Positions 1-8,369 of a stretch of 48,348 nt of DNA are shown here, piece after piece. The translations under genes were made by a program, and so were the position numbers. How positions within the stretch are numbered: the stretch's first letter is position 1; each line of letters begins with the position of its first letter. This DNA is from Candidatus Peribacteria bacterium RIFCSPLOWO2_12_FULL_55_15 (GTDB lineage Bacteria > Patescibacteriota > Gracilibacteria > Peribacterales > Peribacteraceae): the NCBI GenBank assembly GCA_001789045.1, contig MFYG01000020.1, positions 1-48,348 on the forward strand, given 5' to 3'. A model generated the notes under the pieces. It saw only the letters and a list, made by a program, of their open reading frames with translations. It was not told the DNA's origin and made no database searches.

Positions 1-1
1 C

Positions 2-1225
2 AAGGACATGTGCGAGGTGAACGAGACGATGTTGGAAAACTTCCTCGCGCACGTCCATTACCATCGGGGGGAGTACGCAACGGAAGCGGACTTCGCCGCC
101 ATCGCGAAGAAGCTCGCCACACTCGAGCACGGGTGGAAGGACGTTGTCCGTCTCGCCTATCTCTCCGTCCCCCCCGCGGTCTTCGCGCCGGTGCTGCATG
201 GTCTCTGCGCCGGGAAAGTTCATAGCCATTCCCGTGGCGGTGACTTCCGGTGCATCGTCGAGAAGCCCGTAGGACAGGACATCGAGAGCTTCGAGAGCAT
301 CGAAAGGGCTCTCACTGCATGCTTTGAGAAGAACGAAATTTTTCTCATCGACCACTATCTTGGCAAAGAGGCGGTACGGAACATCTATTACCTCCGCTTC
401 GCGAACCCCATCCTCGAACGCCTCCTCAAGAACACCCTCATCCACCACGTGGAAATCACCGCCCTGGAAGACGGAGGCACCGAGGGGCGCACGGGGTATT
501 TCGATCATGTGGGAACGTTTCGGGACATGTTCCAATCGCACCTCTTGGAAATTGTTTCCCTCCTCACCATGCGCATGCGGGAGGAAGAGGACGCATTTCA
601 GGACAGTCGCCAGAGCGCCCTCGAGCAATTCTACATTCCTCCGGCAACAAATCTCTCCGACGTGATCCTCCAAGGACAGTACGACGGCTATGCGACGGAG
701 GATGGTGTTGCGCCGCTCTCGCGCACGAATACCTTCATCGCCCTCAAACTCATGTCGCGCGCTTCCCGCTGGGAAGGCATCCCTTTCTACCTCCGCACCG
801 GCAAGCGTTGCGGGCGGAAGGTGACGCGCATCACCGTCCAATTCCAGGAGACGCAACACGTCAACGGCGGCGCGCCGAACCGCCTCGATATCATCCTCCA
901 GGGCGAGGCTGGCATGCGCCTGTATCTCCAGACGAAGCTCGGCGGCACGGAGCCGGCCTTCCGCCCACTCGTCCTGGAAGACCCCCTCGTCTGCGTCGGC
1001 GATTGCCTTCCGGAACACGGCCTTCTCCTCCTCGAGGCAATCCACGGCAAACAGCAGTGGTTCCTCGGCTTCGAGGAAATTCGCGCCGCGTGGCGCCTCG
1101 TGGATCCACTCCAGGCATACCTCGAACAACCGTCCACTGCGTTGCCCATCTATCCTGCGGGGAACGCCGGTCCGCCGGCCGCCGCTGCATGGATCGCGCA
1201 GGATTCGGTACAATGGTTCCCATGA
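2..1225 (+). CDS. zwf: Glucose-6-phosphate 1-dehydrogenase, 5' end cut by window edge
   Basis: Oxidises glucose-6-phosphate to 6-phosphogluconolactone with NADP, the first step of the oxidative pentose phosphate pathway, in the cytosol. About 405 residues are visible of a family usually near 480-510, so roughly the N-terminal 80-100 residues with the Rossmann nucleotide-binding loop lie off the window. Visible family motifs are VEKPVGQD and the substrate-binding and catalytic DHYLGKE. The stop TGA overlaps the ATG of the next gene (ATGA at 1222-1225). The pathway partner pgl follows one gene later, so the set is probably an oxidative pentose phosphate operon interrupted by a surface-protein gene. 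The function is secure; only the start is unseen. Confidence 0.95.
   Translation, partial: KDMCEVNETMLENFLAHVHYHRGEYATEADFAAIAKKLATLEHGWKDVVRLAYLSVPPAVFAPVLHGLCAGKVHSHSRGGDFRCIVEKPVGQDIESFESIERALTACFEKNEIFLIDHYLGKEAVRNIYYLRFANPILERLLKNTLIHHVEITALEDGGTEGRTGYFDHVGTFRDMFQSHLLEIVSLLTMRMREEEDAFQDSRQSALEQFYIPPATNLSDVILQGQYDGYATEDGVAPLSRTNTFIALKLMSRASRWEGIPFYLRTGKRCGRKVTRITVQFQETQHVNGGAPNRLDIILQGEAGMRLYLQTKLGGTEPAFRPLVLEDPLVCVGDCLPEHGLLLLEAIHGKQQWFLGFEEIRAAWRLVDPLQAYLEQPSTALPIYPAGNAGPPAAAAWIAQDSVQWFP
1209..1221 (+). promoter_or_regulatory. Predicted -10 element for leaderless SLH gene
   Basis: TACAAT at 1209-1214 is followed by 7 nt and then ATG 1222. It sits inside the 3' end of zwf and would allow separate transcription of the SLH gene with no leader. 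No good -35 is visible. Inferred from position and the pattern shared with many other genes here. Confidence 0.45.
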
Positions 1226-1953
1226 TGTTCTCCCGGCATCCGTGGACTCTGGTTTTTATGGTCATCGCCATCGGTTCCACGTTCGGTCTTGCGAATCGCC
1301 CACCAGGCAGCGCACAGGCTGCTTTCTCCATCATAGGAACTTTCCCCGATGTCCCCTTCTCGCACACAAACTATGATGCCGTCGAATACCTCGTCAACAA
1401 GGGGATCGTGAGCGGATACCACGATGGAACATTCAAGCCTGAACACGCAATCAATCGGGCGGAATTCACGAAAATTGTTATCGGAGTGCTCTTTACCCCC
1501 CTCGATATCGAGGGTTGCCTCGCGACGATTCCAACCTCTCGGATGTACACCCGCACGCTCATTTTTTCTGATGTCGCACGCCATCAGTGGTTTGCAAAAT
1601 ACGTCTGTCAGGCAAAAGTGGGAGGCATGATCGGCGGGTATCCCGATGGAACCTTCCGTCCAGGCATCGACATCAACTTCACCGAGGCGGCGAAGATCCT
1701 CGCGCATGGTTTCTCTCCTTCCGCCATCGCCCCATCGGATAGTTCCGCTTGGTACGAACCATTCGTGCTCTTCCTGGAACTACGACGGGCGATCCCGCCC
1801 TCCATCAAAAGCTTCGACCAAATCCTCACGCGCGGCGAGATGGCGGAGATGGCGTACCGTCTGCATGCAGACATCCGCCACCTCCACTCTCCCGCCTACG
1901 ACAAGCTTACCTCGAACAAATCCCCTCTCCCCCCCGAAGGGGGAGAGGGATAG
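1222..1953 (+). CDS. Secreted S-layer homology (SLH) domain protein
   Basis: A 243-residue surface protein. An N-terminal signal peptide (about residues 1-35, hydrophobic WTLVFMVIAIGSTFGLA) precedes three SLH-like modules. The first holds FPDV and GIVSGYHDGTFKP, with NRAEFTKIV. The second holds FSDV, MIGGYPDGTFRPG and NFTEAAKIL. The third is degenerate and ends in TRGEMAEMAYRL. SLH modules bind pyruvylated secondary wall polymers in classical systems; the ligand here is unknown. ATG 1222 is chosen because it overlaps the zwf stop and has TACAAT exactly 7 nt upstream. The last residues (PLPPEGGEG) and the TAG stop are encoded by a dispersed palindromic repeat, so the native C-terminus was probably replaced. 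With only SLH modules it may be a wall-anchoring subunit. Confidence 0.85.
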   Translation: MMFSRHPWTLVFMVIAIGSTFGLANRPPGSAQAAFSIIGTFPDVPFSHTNYDAVEYLVNKGIVSGYHDGTFKPEHAINRAEFTKIVIGVLFTPLDIEGCLATIPTSRMYTRTLIFSDVARHQWFAKYVCQAKVGGMIGGYPDGTFRPGIDINFTEAAKILAHGFSPSAIAPSDSSAWYEPFVLFLELRRAIPPSIKSFDQILTRGEMAEMAYRLHADIRHLHSPAYDKLTSNKSPLPPEGGEG

Positions 1954-1963
1954 GGTGAGGGAG
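1921..1963. repeat. CCCTCTCC/GGAGAGGG palindromic repeat, copy 1
   Basis: An inverted-repeat core (about 1922-1950) is followed by a TAGGGTGAGGG tail. It provides the last codons and stop of the SLH gene and the purine-rich run in front of pgl ATG 1964, so one repeat links two genes. Confidence 0.8.
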
Positions 1964-2752
1964 ATGACAGCCAGATTCCTCATAGAGCAAATGCAGACGG
2001 CGCAGCGTGATCATGGGACATGCATCGTTGGCCTCTCCGGTGGCTCAACGCCAAGACTGATGTATGAAGAAATAGGAAAAGCGCTTCGCATGGCCCTTCA
2101 CCCCAACCCTCTCCCGCCCCTCGGCCATGAGCTCGTCGCTCGAGACCCTGAAGGGTTCTCGGACCCTGAACGGGGGGTCGAATGGCGGGGAGAGGGGATT
2201 CACATCTTTCTCGTTGATGAGCGCTACGTTCCACCCGATCACCCAGAGAGTAACCAACGCATGGTACGGGAAACGCTCCTCCAACATCTTCCTCTCCCCG
2301 AAAAGAACCTCACATTTCCCAATACCAACCTCCAAATCGACGCCTGCGTCGCCGATTACGCGCGCCGCCTGAAGGCGCTCTGGAAATATCGGCTTCCTGA
2401 TCTCATCATCCTCGGAATGGGGACGGACGGTCACATCGCTTCCCTTTTTCCGCCACTCTCCGATCTCGCACTCGGAGATACATGCCTCGTCCTCCATACG
2501 CGGGCGCCGGAGGGCATCGGCCCCCCCGATGCGCGGGACCGGATCACGCTGTCACTGAATGCCATCTGCGCTGCGGATAAACAGGTTCTCCTTCTCCAAG
2601 GGGAAGAAAAGAAACGCGCGTGGGAGGAGATGCTGTCTCCCCTCTCCTGCCGCAGCGGGAGAGGGGACGGGGGAGAGGGTCAATGGCCGCTCAAGCGGGT
2701 CATTGCGACGGGAAATCTCACAGTCATAGGACCCGCAACGGCTACCGCGTGA
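1964..2752 (+). CDS. pgl: 6-phosphogluconolactonase with two repeat-derived insertions
   Basis: Hydrolyses 6-phosphogluconolactone to 6-phosphogluconate, directly after Zwf in the pathway. Family motifs are LSGGSTPRLMY, VDERYV and the catalytic-loop signature GMGTDGHIASLFP. At 262 residues it is long for its core. About 35 residues (46-80) between the GGSTP helix and VDERYV, and about 15 residues near 225-239, are translations of dispersed CCCTCTCC-type repeats and do not resemble Pgl; without them the protein would be near 215 residues. ATG 1964 is preceded by GGGTGAGGGAG, itself part of a repeat. It overlaps the convergent cohesin gene by 11 nt. Because the frame stays open through both insertions, it is probably functional, with the insertions in surface loops. 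Confidence 0.9.
   Translation: MTARFLIEQMQTAQRDHGTCIVGLSGGSTPRLMYEEIGKALRMALHPNPLPPLGHELVARDPEGFSDPERGVEWRGEGIHIFLVDERYVPPDHPESNQRMVRETLLQHLPLPEKNLTFPNTNLQIDACVADYARRLKALWKYRLPDLIILGMGTDGHIASLFPPLSDLALGDTCLVLHTRAPEGIGPPDARDRITLSLNAICAADKQVLLLQGEEKKRAWEEMLSPLSCRSGRGDGGEGQWPLKRVIATGNLTVIGPATATA
2098..2202. repeat. Composite palindromic repeat inside pgl, copy 2
   Basis: CCCTCTCCC on the left and GGGGAGAGGGGAT on the right flank an inner segment with CTCGGCCATGAG and GTCGAATGGC. The same inner words recur in the copy at 45160-45230. It is read in frame as about 35 residues of Pgl. Confidence 0.75.
2636..2680. repeat. Palindromic repeat inside pgl, copy 3
   Basis: CCCTCTCCTGCCGCAGCGGG continues into two GGGAGAGG-type runs. 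It is nearly identical over about 40 nt to the copy inside sufU at 43686-43728. It is read in frame near the Pgl C-terminus. Confidence 0.8.
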
Positions 2753-4559
2753 TTTTTTCCAGGCTTTTTTGCAAGTACGCCTCCATCTTTTTCATGTTTT
2801 CCTGCAGTTGCTTCAATGCGTACACACCCTCGACGCTTATGACGTCCTGCGAAGCTTTCGATAGGCGTTCCGCGTCATGCAGAATAAGCTTAAAAATCTT
2901 TGTCACTTCCGCTTCGGCCAATCCCACCCTCAAAGCGAGCTTCCCCTGGCGCTTCTTATAGAACCATGCGCCGCCGCCGAAGCTTCCGAGAAGGAGGAAC
3001 AGGAGAAGGAATGCCGCTCCTCCTTTGCCGAGCTGCATGGAACCGATCTGCAGTACGGGCGCGCTCTTGACCCGTATTGCGGGAGAATCCACGACGAGGC
3101 TGAGAGCGCCGCGCCCATCCCGACTCTGCGCGGTCACCGTGTAGCGCCCGTTGCGCAGTGGCTCGGTGAATGTGGATTCCCAATTCCCTTTCTCGTCAAC
3201 ATGCGCAGACCCCTGGTGAATAAGCTCCGCTTTCCCTGACCGCAAGAGCCGCTGCACCCGGAGCAGGACATCGCTAGCTGGAAATGCCGCTCCTTTAATT
3301 GTTATCCCCCGTTCCTCTTCCGCAAAAAGCTCGCGCGTCACAAAGGCTATCGTGGGAGAAGGAATGGGAAGAGTGGTGAGATCGACGTCGTCTTCGACGC
3401 TGTTGGCCGCCTCGTCGATCGCCCGGACCACCACCCTGTGCGCCCCCGGCGCCTGCAGCGGCAACGCATAGGTCCCCGTAAATCCAATAGCGGGAATGAC
3501 AATTACTTCGCCATCATCGATGCGCAATTGGTATTCCTTCAGACCCGAAAGGGCATCGGATGCTTTCCAATGGAAAACGGGCGCGGGATTGTCCGTCGTC
3601 TCCCCTCCTGAAACGCTCACCTCAAAGGGAGATGGCGGTTTTGTATCGATGGCGATGCGATAGTGCGCAACGGGACTCCAACCGACATTGTTCTTGAGCC
3701 GCACATGGACATACCACATGCCGTTTTCCAGTGCGCCGAATGCCTTTCCCGTGGCCAATTCCTTCTCCGCCGTCTGCGGAACGGTATGCGGACTGTGATC
3801 CAGGGCGGATGCCGCCGCAATCACGGAGTCGGGCATGTTCCAGAACACGACGGTTTCCTCAACATGATTGTTCCAGAGCGCCTCGTCCGGATAGAGAGGC
3901 ACGCGAAGCTCTGGCTTAGGTGGCAAAGAGAGTGCGGGAACGGCTTTTCGCTCAACTTTTACCGGCTGCGGTGCGGCAACCGGCTCCGGTTTCGCGGGCG
4001 GCGGAACCGCCGGCACGGCGGACGGCTCCGGTTGTACTTCTGGTTTTACTTCTGGTTTGACCTCCGGCGGAACCCCCTGCGCACCAACCGTATAGCTTGC
4101 GCCCGATACTTTCGAAAGAATGTTCGTCCCCTTGCCGTCACTCGCCGTCACCGCCGCGTTCGAAAGCGAAAGATTGGCTGTTCCAACGCCAATTGCCTTA
4201 AATTTCAATTTTAGAATCTGCAGCGCGCCCCCCGAAATACCCTTGGATGCGCCGCCGATGAAGCTGACGGCGTTCGCTCCGGCCGCCGCGACGGGTTCCT
4301 CCACCCAAAATTGAAAGACCGAGCCGTCTTTGCTGACCTCGACCAATTCTAAAACACTCGGAGGCCAGGAAATTCTGGCCTGGGCCGCATTGATGCTTTC
4401 CCCTTCGGCATTGATCCTCACATCCGCAACGACGGTCTCTCCGCGGGCATAATTCCCCTGCTTCGGCATCACGTAGATGCCCGCCGCCAGCGCGGCATCT
4501 GCCCCTGCGAAGAAGAGACAGAGAGCAACAACGCCAATGACGAAGCGCGGAGTGGACAT
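2742..4559 (-). CDS. Membrane-anchored cohesin-domain surface protein with Ig-like domains
   Basis: A 605-residue type I membrane protein. It has a signal peptide (about 1-26, cut near ALAA), then a cohesin-like beta module (about 27-160: VMPKQGNYARGETVVADVRI, later LQILKLKFKAIGVGTANL). A Pro/Lys/Glu-rich linker (about 168-215) with KPEVKPEVQPEP-type repeats and two to three Ig-like modules (about 220-500) follow. Near 512-535 is one transmembrane helix (FLLLFLLLGSFGGGAWFY), then KKRQ and a roughly 65-residue charged, helical cytoplasmic tail. Cohesins bind dockerins in cellulosome-like systems; the gene directly upstream in the operon, 5 nt away, encodes a dockerin protein, so the two are predicted partners on the outer face of the cell membrane. 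Cohesin assignment is from sequence pattern; a related bacterial Ig or CBM fold is the alternative. Overlaps pgl tail to tail by 11 nt. Confidence 0.75.
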   Translation of the reverse strand: MSTPRFVIGVVALCLFFAGADAALAAGIYVMPKQGNYARGETVVADVRINAEGESINAAQARISWPPSVLELVEVSKDGSVFQFWVEEPVAAAGANAVSFIGGASKGISGGALQILKLKFKAIGVGTANLSLSNAAVTASDGKGTNILSKVSGASYTVGAQGVPPEVKPEVKPEVQPEPSAVPAVPPPAKPEPVAAPQPVKVERKAVPALSLPPKPELRVPLYPDEALWNNHVEETVVFWNMPDSVIAAASALDHSPHTVPQTAEKELATGKAFGALENGMWYVHVRLKNNVGWSPVAHYRIAIDTKPPSPFEVSVSGGETTDNPAPVFHWKASDALSGLKEYQLRIDDGEVIVIPAIGFTGTYALPLQAPGAHRVVVRAIDEAANSVEDDVDLTTLPIPSPTIAFVTRELFAEEERGITIKGAAFPASDVLLRVQRLLRSGKAELIHQGSAHVDEKGNWESTFTEPLRNGRYTVTAQSRDGRGALSLVVDSPAIRVKSAPVLQIGSMQLGKGGAAFLLLFLLLGSFGGGAWFYKKRQGKLALRVGLAEAEVTKIFKLILHDAERLSKASQDVISVEGVYALKQLQENMKKMEAYLQKSLEKITR

Positions 4560-4564
4560 GGGGA

Positions 4565-6055
4565 CTACATTTTCATGGCCTGGAGGAAAATACTGAAATC
4601 AAAAATACTGATGGCACCGTCTCCGTTCATGTCGTTCTGCAGACGCACGCCTTCATCCTTGTGCCCCCAGCGAAAGAGAAAAATGCTCCAATCGCGGATG
4701 TCGACGGTAGCATCGATATTGAGATCTGCTTTTGGCGACGGAAGCTTTGAAAGTTCAAAAACGCGCGTGAAAGAAAAATTGCTCGCGCTGCCATCCGCGG
4801 CCACCTGCCGCACGCGCGCACTATGTTCCCCGTAGGCAAGATAGGTGGTATCCATGGCAATGGTCCAGAACCCTGAGGCATCCGCCTTTGCTGCGCCGTA
4901 CGTCGTTCCGTCCAGCTCCAATTCTACCGTGTGGTTGGGGGTGGCGAAACCCGCGATCTTCGTCACCGCATTTTTCGTCATAGTGAACTGCTCGAAGCTG
5001 ATGGTCGGCGGAACGAGGATGTCCTTCACCGTCCATACCTCCACATACTTCGGCACATTGAACGCCAGAATACCGGTATCGTTCCCCTCCCGGTCCTTCA
5101 CGCGCAGTGCGAAGAGGAATGCGGCGGCGTCCGTCAGTCCCGTATACTCCACAGAGAAGGAACCGTCCTCGGCCAGCGTCGTGCGTTCCGCGGGTTTGTA
5201 GTAATCGTCGTCGGCGGTTTTGCGCAGGATCTCGACGGTGCTGTCCGGATAGGCCAGGCCGGAGAAGATGACGCGCCGCGGCGGTTTTCCTCCACCTCCT
5301 CCTCCCGTTGTCGGAGAAGGCGCGGAAGTGGACGGCAAGGCCTCAAAGGAAGACGCCACGGAAGAACCGACAGAAGAAGAAATGTCCGAGGATGGCGGAG
5401 CGGAAGAGGCGGGAGCAGAGGACGATGCATCAGAAGAGGAGGCAGGAGCGGATGAGGAAGAGGGAAACGTGTACGTCACGGTCAACGACGGCCAATTGGC
5501 GGCCGTGCCGTTCTCTTTTGTTCCGAAATCAACCTGTTTATTGGTGCCGCTCGTATTGGAAGACCATATGATGCGCCAGCCGTAGTTTGTCACGCTGCCG
5601 TCGACGAAACTGGTCACGTCGCCTGCGACGTCCCACGTGTAGGACCCGACGACGGAAACGGCGGTCGTGGACGCCGGAGAACTCGCGAAATGCGTCCCCG
5701 CCGTGCTGCCGGGAGTATTCCAGGTAACCGTACCATCGGCCCAATCCGCCAGAATGCGGTGCGCGCCGTAATTCTTCACGGTGCTGGCGCTGCCGACGCT
5801 TGTAGCCACCAACGTCAATGTGGCCGACGTGATCGTGGCGCCGGAGGGAATGGCGCCGATATCGAACCGGACGAGACCGTCCCTCGTGTCGCTTGCATCC
5901 ATCACGATTTTGGAGCCGTTGTTCGCGTTCGGCGAACCGCTCTGCACGTAGGAATCGCCCGCTGGAGTAAAACTCTGCGTCTCCGCAAAAGCGACTGGAA
6001 CGTACAAGGAGCAGGATAGGAGAGCTATCGCCGCTACCGGACGGCTCCGCCACAT
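4565..6055 (-). CDS. Secreted protein with DNRLRE/CBM96-like domain, Ig-like domains and C-terminal dockerin
   Basis: A 496-residue secreted protein. A signal peptide (about 1-24, ends AFAE) is followed by a DNRLRE-type beta domain (about 25-195: DSYVQSGSPNANNGSK, GLVRFDIGAIPSGATITSATL, ILADWADGTVTWNTPG) as found on carbohydrate-binding surface proteins. Next come a Ser/Ala/Pro-rich linker (about 198-255), two Ig-like modules, and at about 443-496 a type I dockerin. The dockerin has two calcium loops, DLNIDATVDIRDWS and DMNGDGAISIFDFS, each with Asp/Asn at positions 1, 3, 5 and 12 and a following helix. There is no membrane anchor, so attachment to the adjacent cohesin protein is the obvious inference. 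The start is 1 nt after the response-regulator stop, with a weak GGAG 4 nt upstream. Expression is probably tied to the two-component system upstream. Confidence 0.85.
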   Translation of the reverse strand: MWRSRPVAAIALLSCSLYVPVAFAETQSFTPAGDSYVQSGSPNANNGSKIVMDASDTRDGLVRFDIGAIPSGATITSATLTLVATSVGSASTVKNYGAHRILADWADGTVTWNTPGSTAGTHFASSPASTTAVSVVGSYTWDVAGDVTSFVDGSVTNYGWRIIWSSNTSGTNKQVDFGTKENGTAANWPSLTVTYTFPSSSSAPASSSDASSSAPASSAPPSSDISSSVGSSVASSFEALPSTSAPSPTTGGGGGGKPPRRVIFSGLAYPDSTVEILRKTADDDYYKPAERTTLAEDGSFSVEYTGLTDAAAFLFALRVKDREGNDTGILAFNVPKYVEVWTVKDILVPPTISFEQFTMTKNAVTKIAGFATPNHTVELELDGTTYGAAKADASGFWTIAMDTTYLAYGEHSARVRQVAADGSASNFSFTRVFELSKLPSPKADLNIDATVDIRDWSIFLFRWGHKDEGVRLQNDMNGDGAISIFDFSIFLQAMKM

Positions 6056-6056
6056 A

Positions 6057-6458
6057 TCACTCCGCCGCCGGACGGCGCGTGGTGCCCTTGCGCCCCGCGA
6101 AATACTCCTTCGCTTTCTCCATCACTTCTTCAATCGGATGCTGGGACTTCACAAAATAATCATCCGCGCCCATCTCCATTGCCCGCTTGATTTCCGTATC
6201 CCCGCCGAGATTGGAAAGGACGATGACCGGAATGGAACTCCACTCGGGATTCTTCCGTATTTCTTCCAGCACGAAAAAACCGTCTTTTTTCGGCATCAGG
6301 AGATCCAGAAGGATGAGCGCCGGACGCTCCGCACGTAGTCGCTCCAGCGCCTCTTCGCCGTGGGAAGCGACGTCGACCGTGCACCCATCGGACTCGAGAT
6401 TGTCTTGGAGGGCCTGCCGCAAAAAATCTTCATCTTCAACCACAAGCACGCGCACCAT
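6057..6458 (-). CDS. Receiver-only (CheY-like) response regulator
   Basis: A 133-residue single REC domain with no output domain. It shows the acidic pair (VVEDEDF), the phospho-acceptor Asp in LILLDLLMPKKDG, Ser in VIVLSNLGG (Thr/Ser switch) and the conserved Lys in DYFVKSQHP. Such stand-alone receivers act by protein contact, so the immediate downstream effector is not visible. It follows the histidine kinase by a few nt and precedes the dockerin gene by 1 nt, so it is the cognate regulator. ATG 6458 is preferred over GTG 6473 because MVRVLVVEDE is the usual start and TATACT lies exactly 6 nt upstream. Confidence 0.9.
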   Translation of the reverse strand: MVRVLVVEDEDFLRQALQDNLESDGCTVDVASHGEEALERLRAERPALILLDLLMPKKDGFFVLEEIRKNPEWSSIPVIVLSNLGGDTEIKRAMEMGADDYFVKSQHPIEEVMEKAKEYFAGRKGTTRRPAAE

Positions 6459-6470
6459 GCCCACAGTATA
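6459..6470 (-). promoter_or_regulatory. Predicted -10 element for response regulator
   Basis: On the minus strand TATACT (6470-6465) is followed by GTGGGC and ATG 6458. It is an internal leaderless promoter candidate that would let the regulator, dockerin and cohesin genes be transcribed without the kinase. Confidence 0.45.
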
Positions 6471-6473
6471 CAC

Positions 6474-8345
6474 TCACCCCGCCCACAAGGGAACGCACAC
6501 GCGGAAGGACGACCACCGTCCCTCTTCCGATGCGAACGTGATCGCGGCGCCGATCCTCTTTGCAAGCATGGCGGCGATGTACAAACCGAGACCAGAGCCA
6601 TCCGGCCTCATTTTTTTGGCATTGGAAGCGCGGTAAAAACGCTCGAAGATTTTTTCCCGCTCCGCCGCGGGAATACCGATGCCGGAATCCTGCACGGAGA
6701 GCGTGATGCCGGCGGCATCTTCCTGTGCGTCCAGAATCACTTCCTGTCCACTGTTGGAATACTGAATGGCATTGGAGACAAAGCATTCGAGGATATTCCT
6801 GAGTATCGCCGCGTCGGTCTCCATCATCATGCCCGCGCGCTTGCCCACGGCGTTGCGCAGCACGACTCCCCTGTCCTTCGCAGCCGGTTCCATCATTACC
6901 AGAGCTTCTCCGTAGAGAGCGGCGACAGAGAGCTTCTCCCTTTTGGCCGCAGTGACGCCGGAATCGAGCCGCAAGGCATTCAGCATGTCGAACACGAGCT
7001 TGATCATCCGCTCATTGATCCGATAAATCTGGTGGAGGTACTCCTTCTGCCTGGGCGTCACCGGACCGAGTATTGTGCGATTGAGTGTATCGATCAGCCA
7101 CTTGATGCCGGAAAGCGGCGTGCACAACTGATGGGACGCAAGCGCCAAAAAATCCACGCGCAGTTTTTCCAGTTCCTTTTCCTTCGTAATGTCCCGCTCG
7201 ATGCCGACGAAAAATTTGACATTGTTGTTGGCGTCGAAGATCGGGGAAATGTAGAGATCCGCAACATATTCCCGGCCGTCCTTCCTCCTGTTTTTTATTT
7301 CACCGTGGAAGGTCTTCTTCTCGTCTTTGATGATTTTCCACATCGTGGCATAAAAAGCGCTGCTCATCTGCTTTCCCCAGAGAGACGGCCTCTTTCCAAT
7401 CATGTCCCGCACGGGGAAGCCGGTAATCTGCTGGGCGGCTTTGTTGGCGTAGAGAATCCCCCCATCGGCATCGGTGATGATGATCTGCTCCGCCGCCGCC
7501 TCCGCGGCTTCGTAGAACTTTTTCACGTTCTCCGCTTCGCGTTCGGCCTCGCGGACTTTTTCCCGCAGACTGCTGTAGGATGTACGCAATTTTGCGGCCA
7601 TTTCATTGAAAGAGCGGGCGAGATCGCCGACCTCGTTTTCGGTTTTTATATCAATACAATAGTCCAGATTACCAGTTTCAATTTCCCTAATGCCAATTCC
7701 AAGGCGCTGCAGCGGCTGTAAAATAGAACGTCTTGTAGCATACGAAATGAATCCGGCCGTTATTACAAAAATGAGGATGACCGCAGAAAAAATAACAAGA
7801 ATGTTTCGGTGTTTTCTTTGACTGCGATGGACATACGCCGCCACCATTTCATTATTTTTCCTCAACATTTCCGACCCGTTCTTCTCAATAAAATCTATTG
7901 CTGCAACAACTTGCGGGTTCGTTTCGCCATTGATAACTGTCGGTTCCCGCACAATAACCCCGGCGCGCTCTTTATACTGCTGCCACAGTTCCTCGGACGC
8001 CAATACGACAGGCAAGAGATCCTTCGGGGTCGGGGGGAGCAATACATCATTCGCGATACCAGAAGCAATGCCTCCGTTCTTCAGGGCATAAAAGGAAATG
8101 TCATGAAGATCAATTGCCATTTGCAGCTCCGCTTTGGCCTCTTCTGACCTTTTTCTCACGATCTGTTCTGCGTAGAATCCAATGCGTTGGGAGAGCATGC
8201 GATTTCTCCCTGAAGCATCTACGACGGCTGTATCTGTCTTTTCCAAAGACTGAAAATGATAAACAAGGCTAAGCCCGCCAATATCTACAAGAAAAACCGA
8301 CAAAAAAAGGATGCCGAATTTTTTATGTAAACGCATACTTCGCAT
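6474..8345 (-). CDS. Membrane hybrid-free sensor histidine kinase (PilJ-like sensor, HAMP, PAS, HisKA, HATPase)
   Basis: About 623 residues. TM1 (about 9-30) is followed by an extracytoplasmic domain with a PilJ/NarX-type signature (ASGRNRMLSQRI). TM2 (about 180-205), a HAMP (about 206-260), a coiled coil and a PAS/PAC pair (about 280-390: IIITDADGGILYANKAAQ, KNRRKDGREYVADLYISP) come next. HisKA has the phospho-His in ALASHQLCTPL (about 405), and the ATPase has the N-box VSNAIQYS, G1 DSGIGIP and G2 GSGLGLYIA. The usual HE/QLRTP has Cys in place of Arg. The stop abuts the response-regulator gene, giving a cognate pair and placing surface cohesin/dockerin genes under the same unit. The start is uncertain: ATG 8345, ATG 8336 and TTG 8357 are all possible. 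Confidence 0.93.
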   Translation of the reverse strand: MRSMRLHKKFGILFLSVFLVDIGGLSLVYHFQSLEKTDTAVVDASGRNRMLSQRIGFYAEQIVRKRSEEAKAELQMAIDLHDISFYALKNGGIASGIANDVLLPPTPKDLLPVVLASEELWQQYKERAGVIVREPTVINGETNPQVVAAIDFIEKNGSEMLRKNNEMVAAYVHRSQRKHRNILVIFSAVILIFVITAGFISYATRRSILQPLQRLGIGIREIETGNLDYCIDIKTENEVGDLARSFNEMAAKLRTSYSSLREKVREAEREAENVKKFYEAAEAAAEQIIITDADGGILYANKAAQQITGFPVRDMIGKRPSLWGKQMSSAFYATMWKIIKDEKKTFHGEIKNRRKDGREYVADLYISPIFDANNNVKFFVGIERDITKEKELEKLRVDFLALASHQLCTPLSGIKWLIDTLNRTILGPVTPRQKEYLHQIYRINERMIKLVFDMLNALRLDSGVTAAKREKLSVAALYGEALVMMEPAAKDRGVVLRNAVGKRAGMMMETDAAILRNILECFVSNAIQYSNSGQEVILDAQEDAAGITLSVQDSGIGIPAAEREKIFERFYRASNAKKMRPDGSGLGLYIAAMLAKRIGAAITFASEEGRWSSFRVCVPLWAG

Positions 8346-8369
8346 ACAGCATACCAAGGCAGACAGAAT

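Noticed and set aside
808-1221. Upstream extension of the SLH gene inside zwf
   Set aside because: The extension would overlap a conserved zwf region in another frame; signal peptide and -10 support ATG 1222.
6360-7721. Open frame of 453 codons on the plus strand across the histidine kinase
   Set aside because: It is antisense to a well-supported kinase with all motifs; the long frame is a by-product of codon use. No start context or homology.
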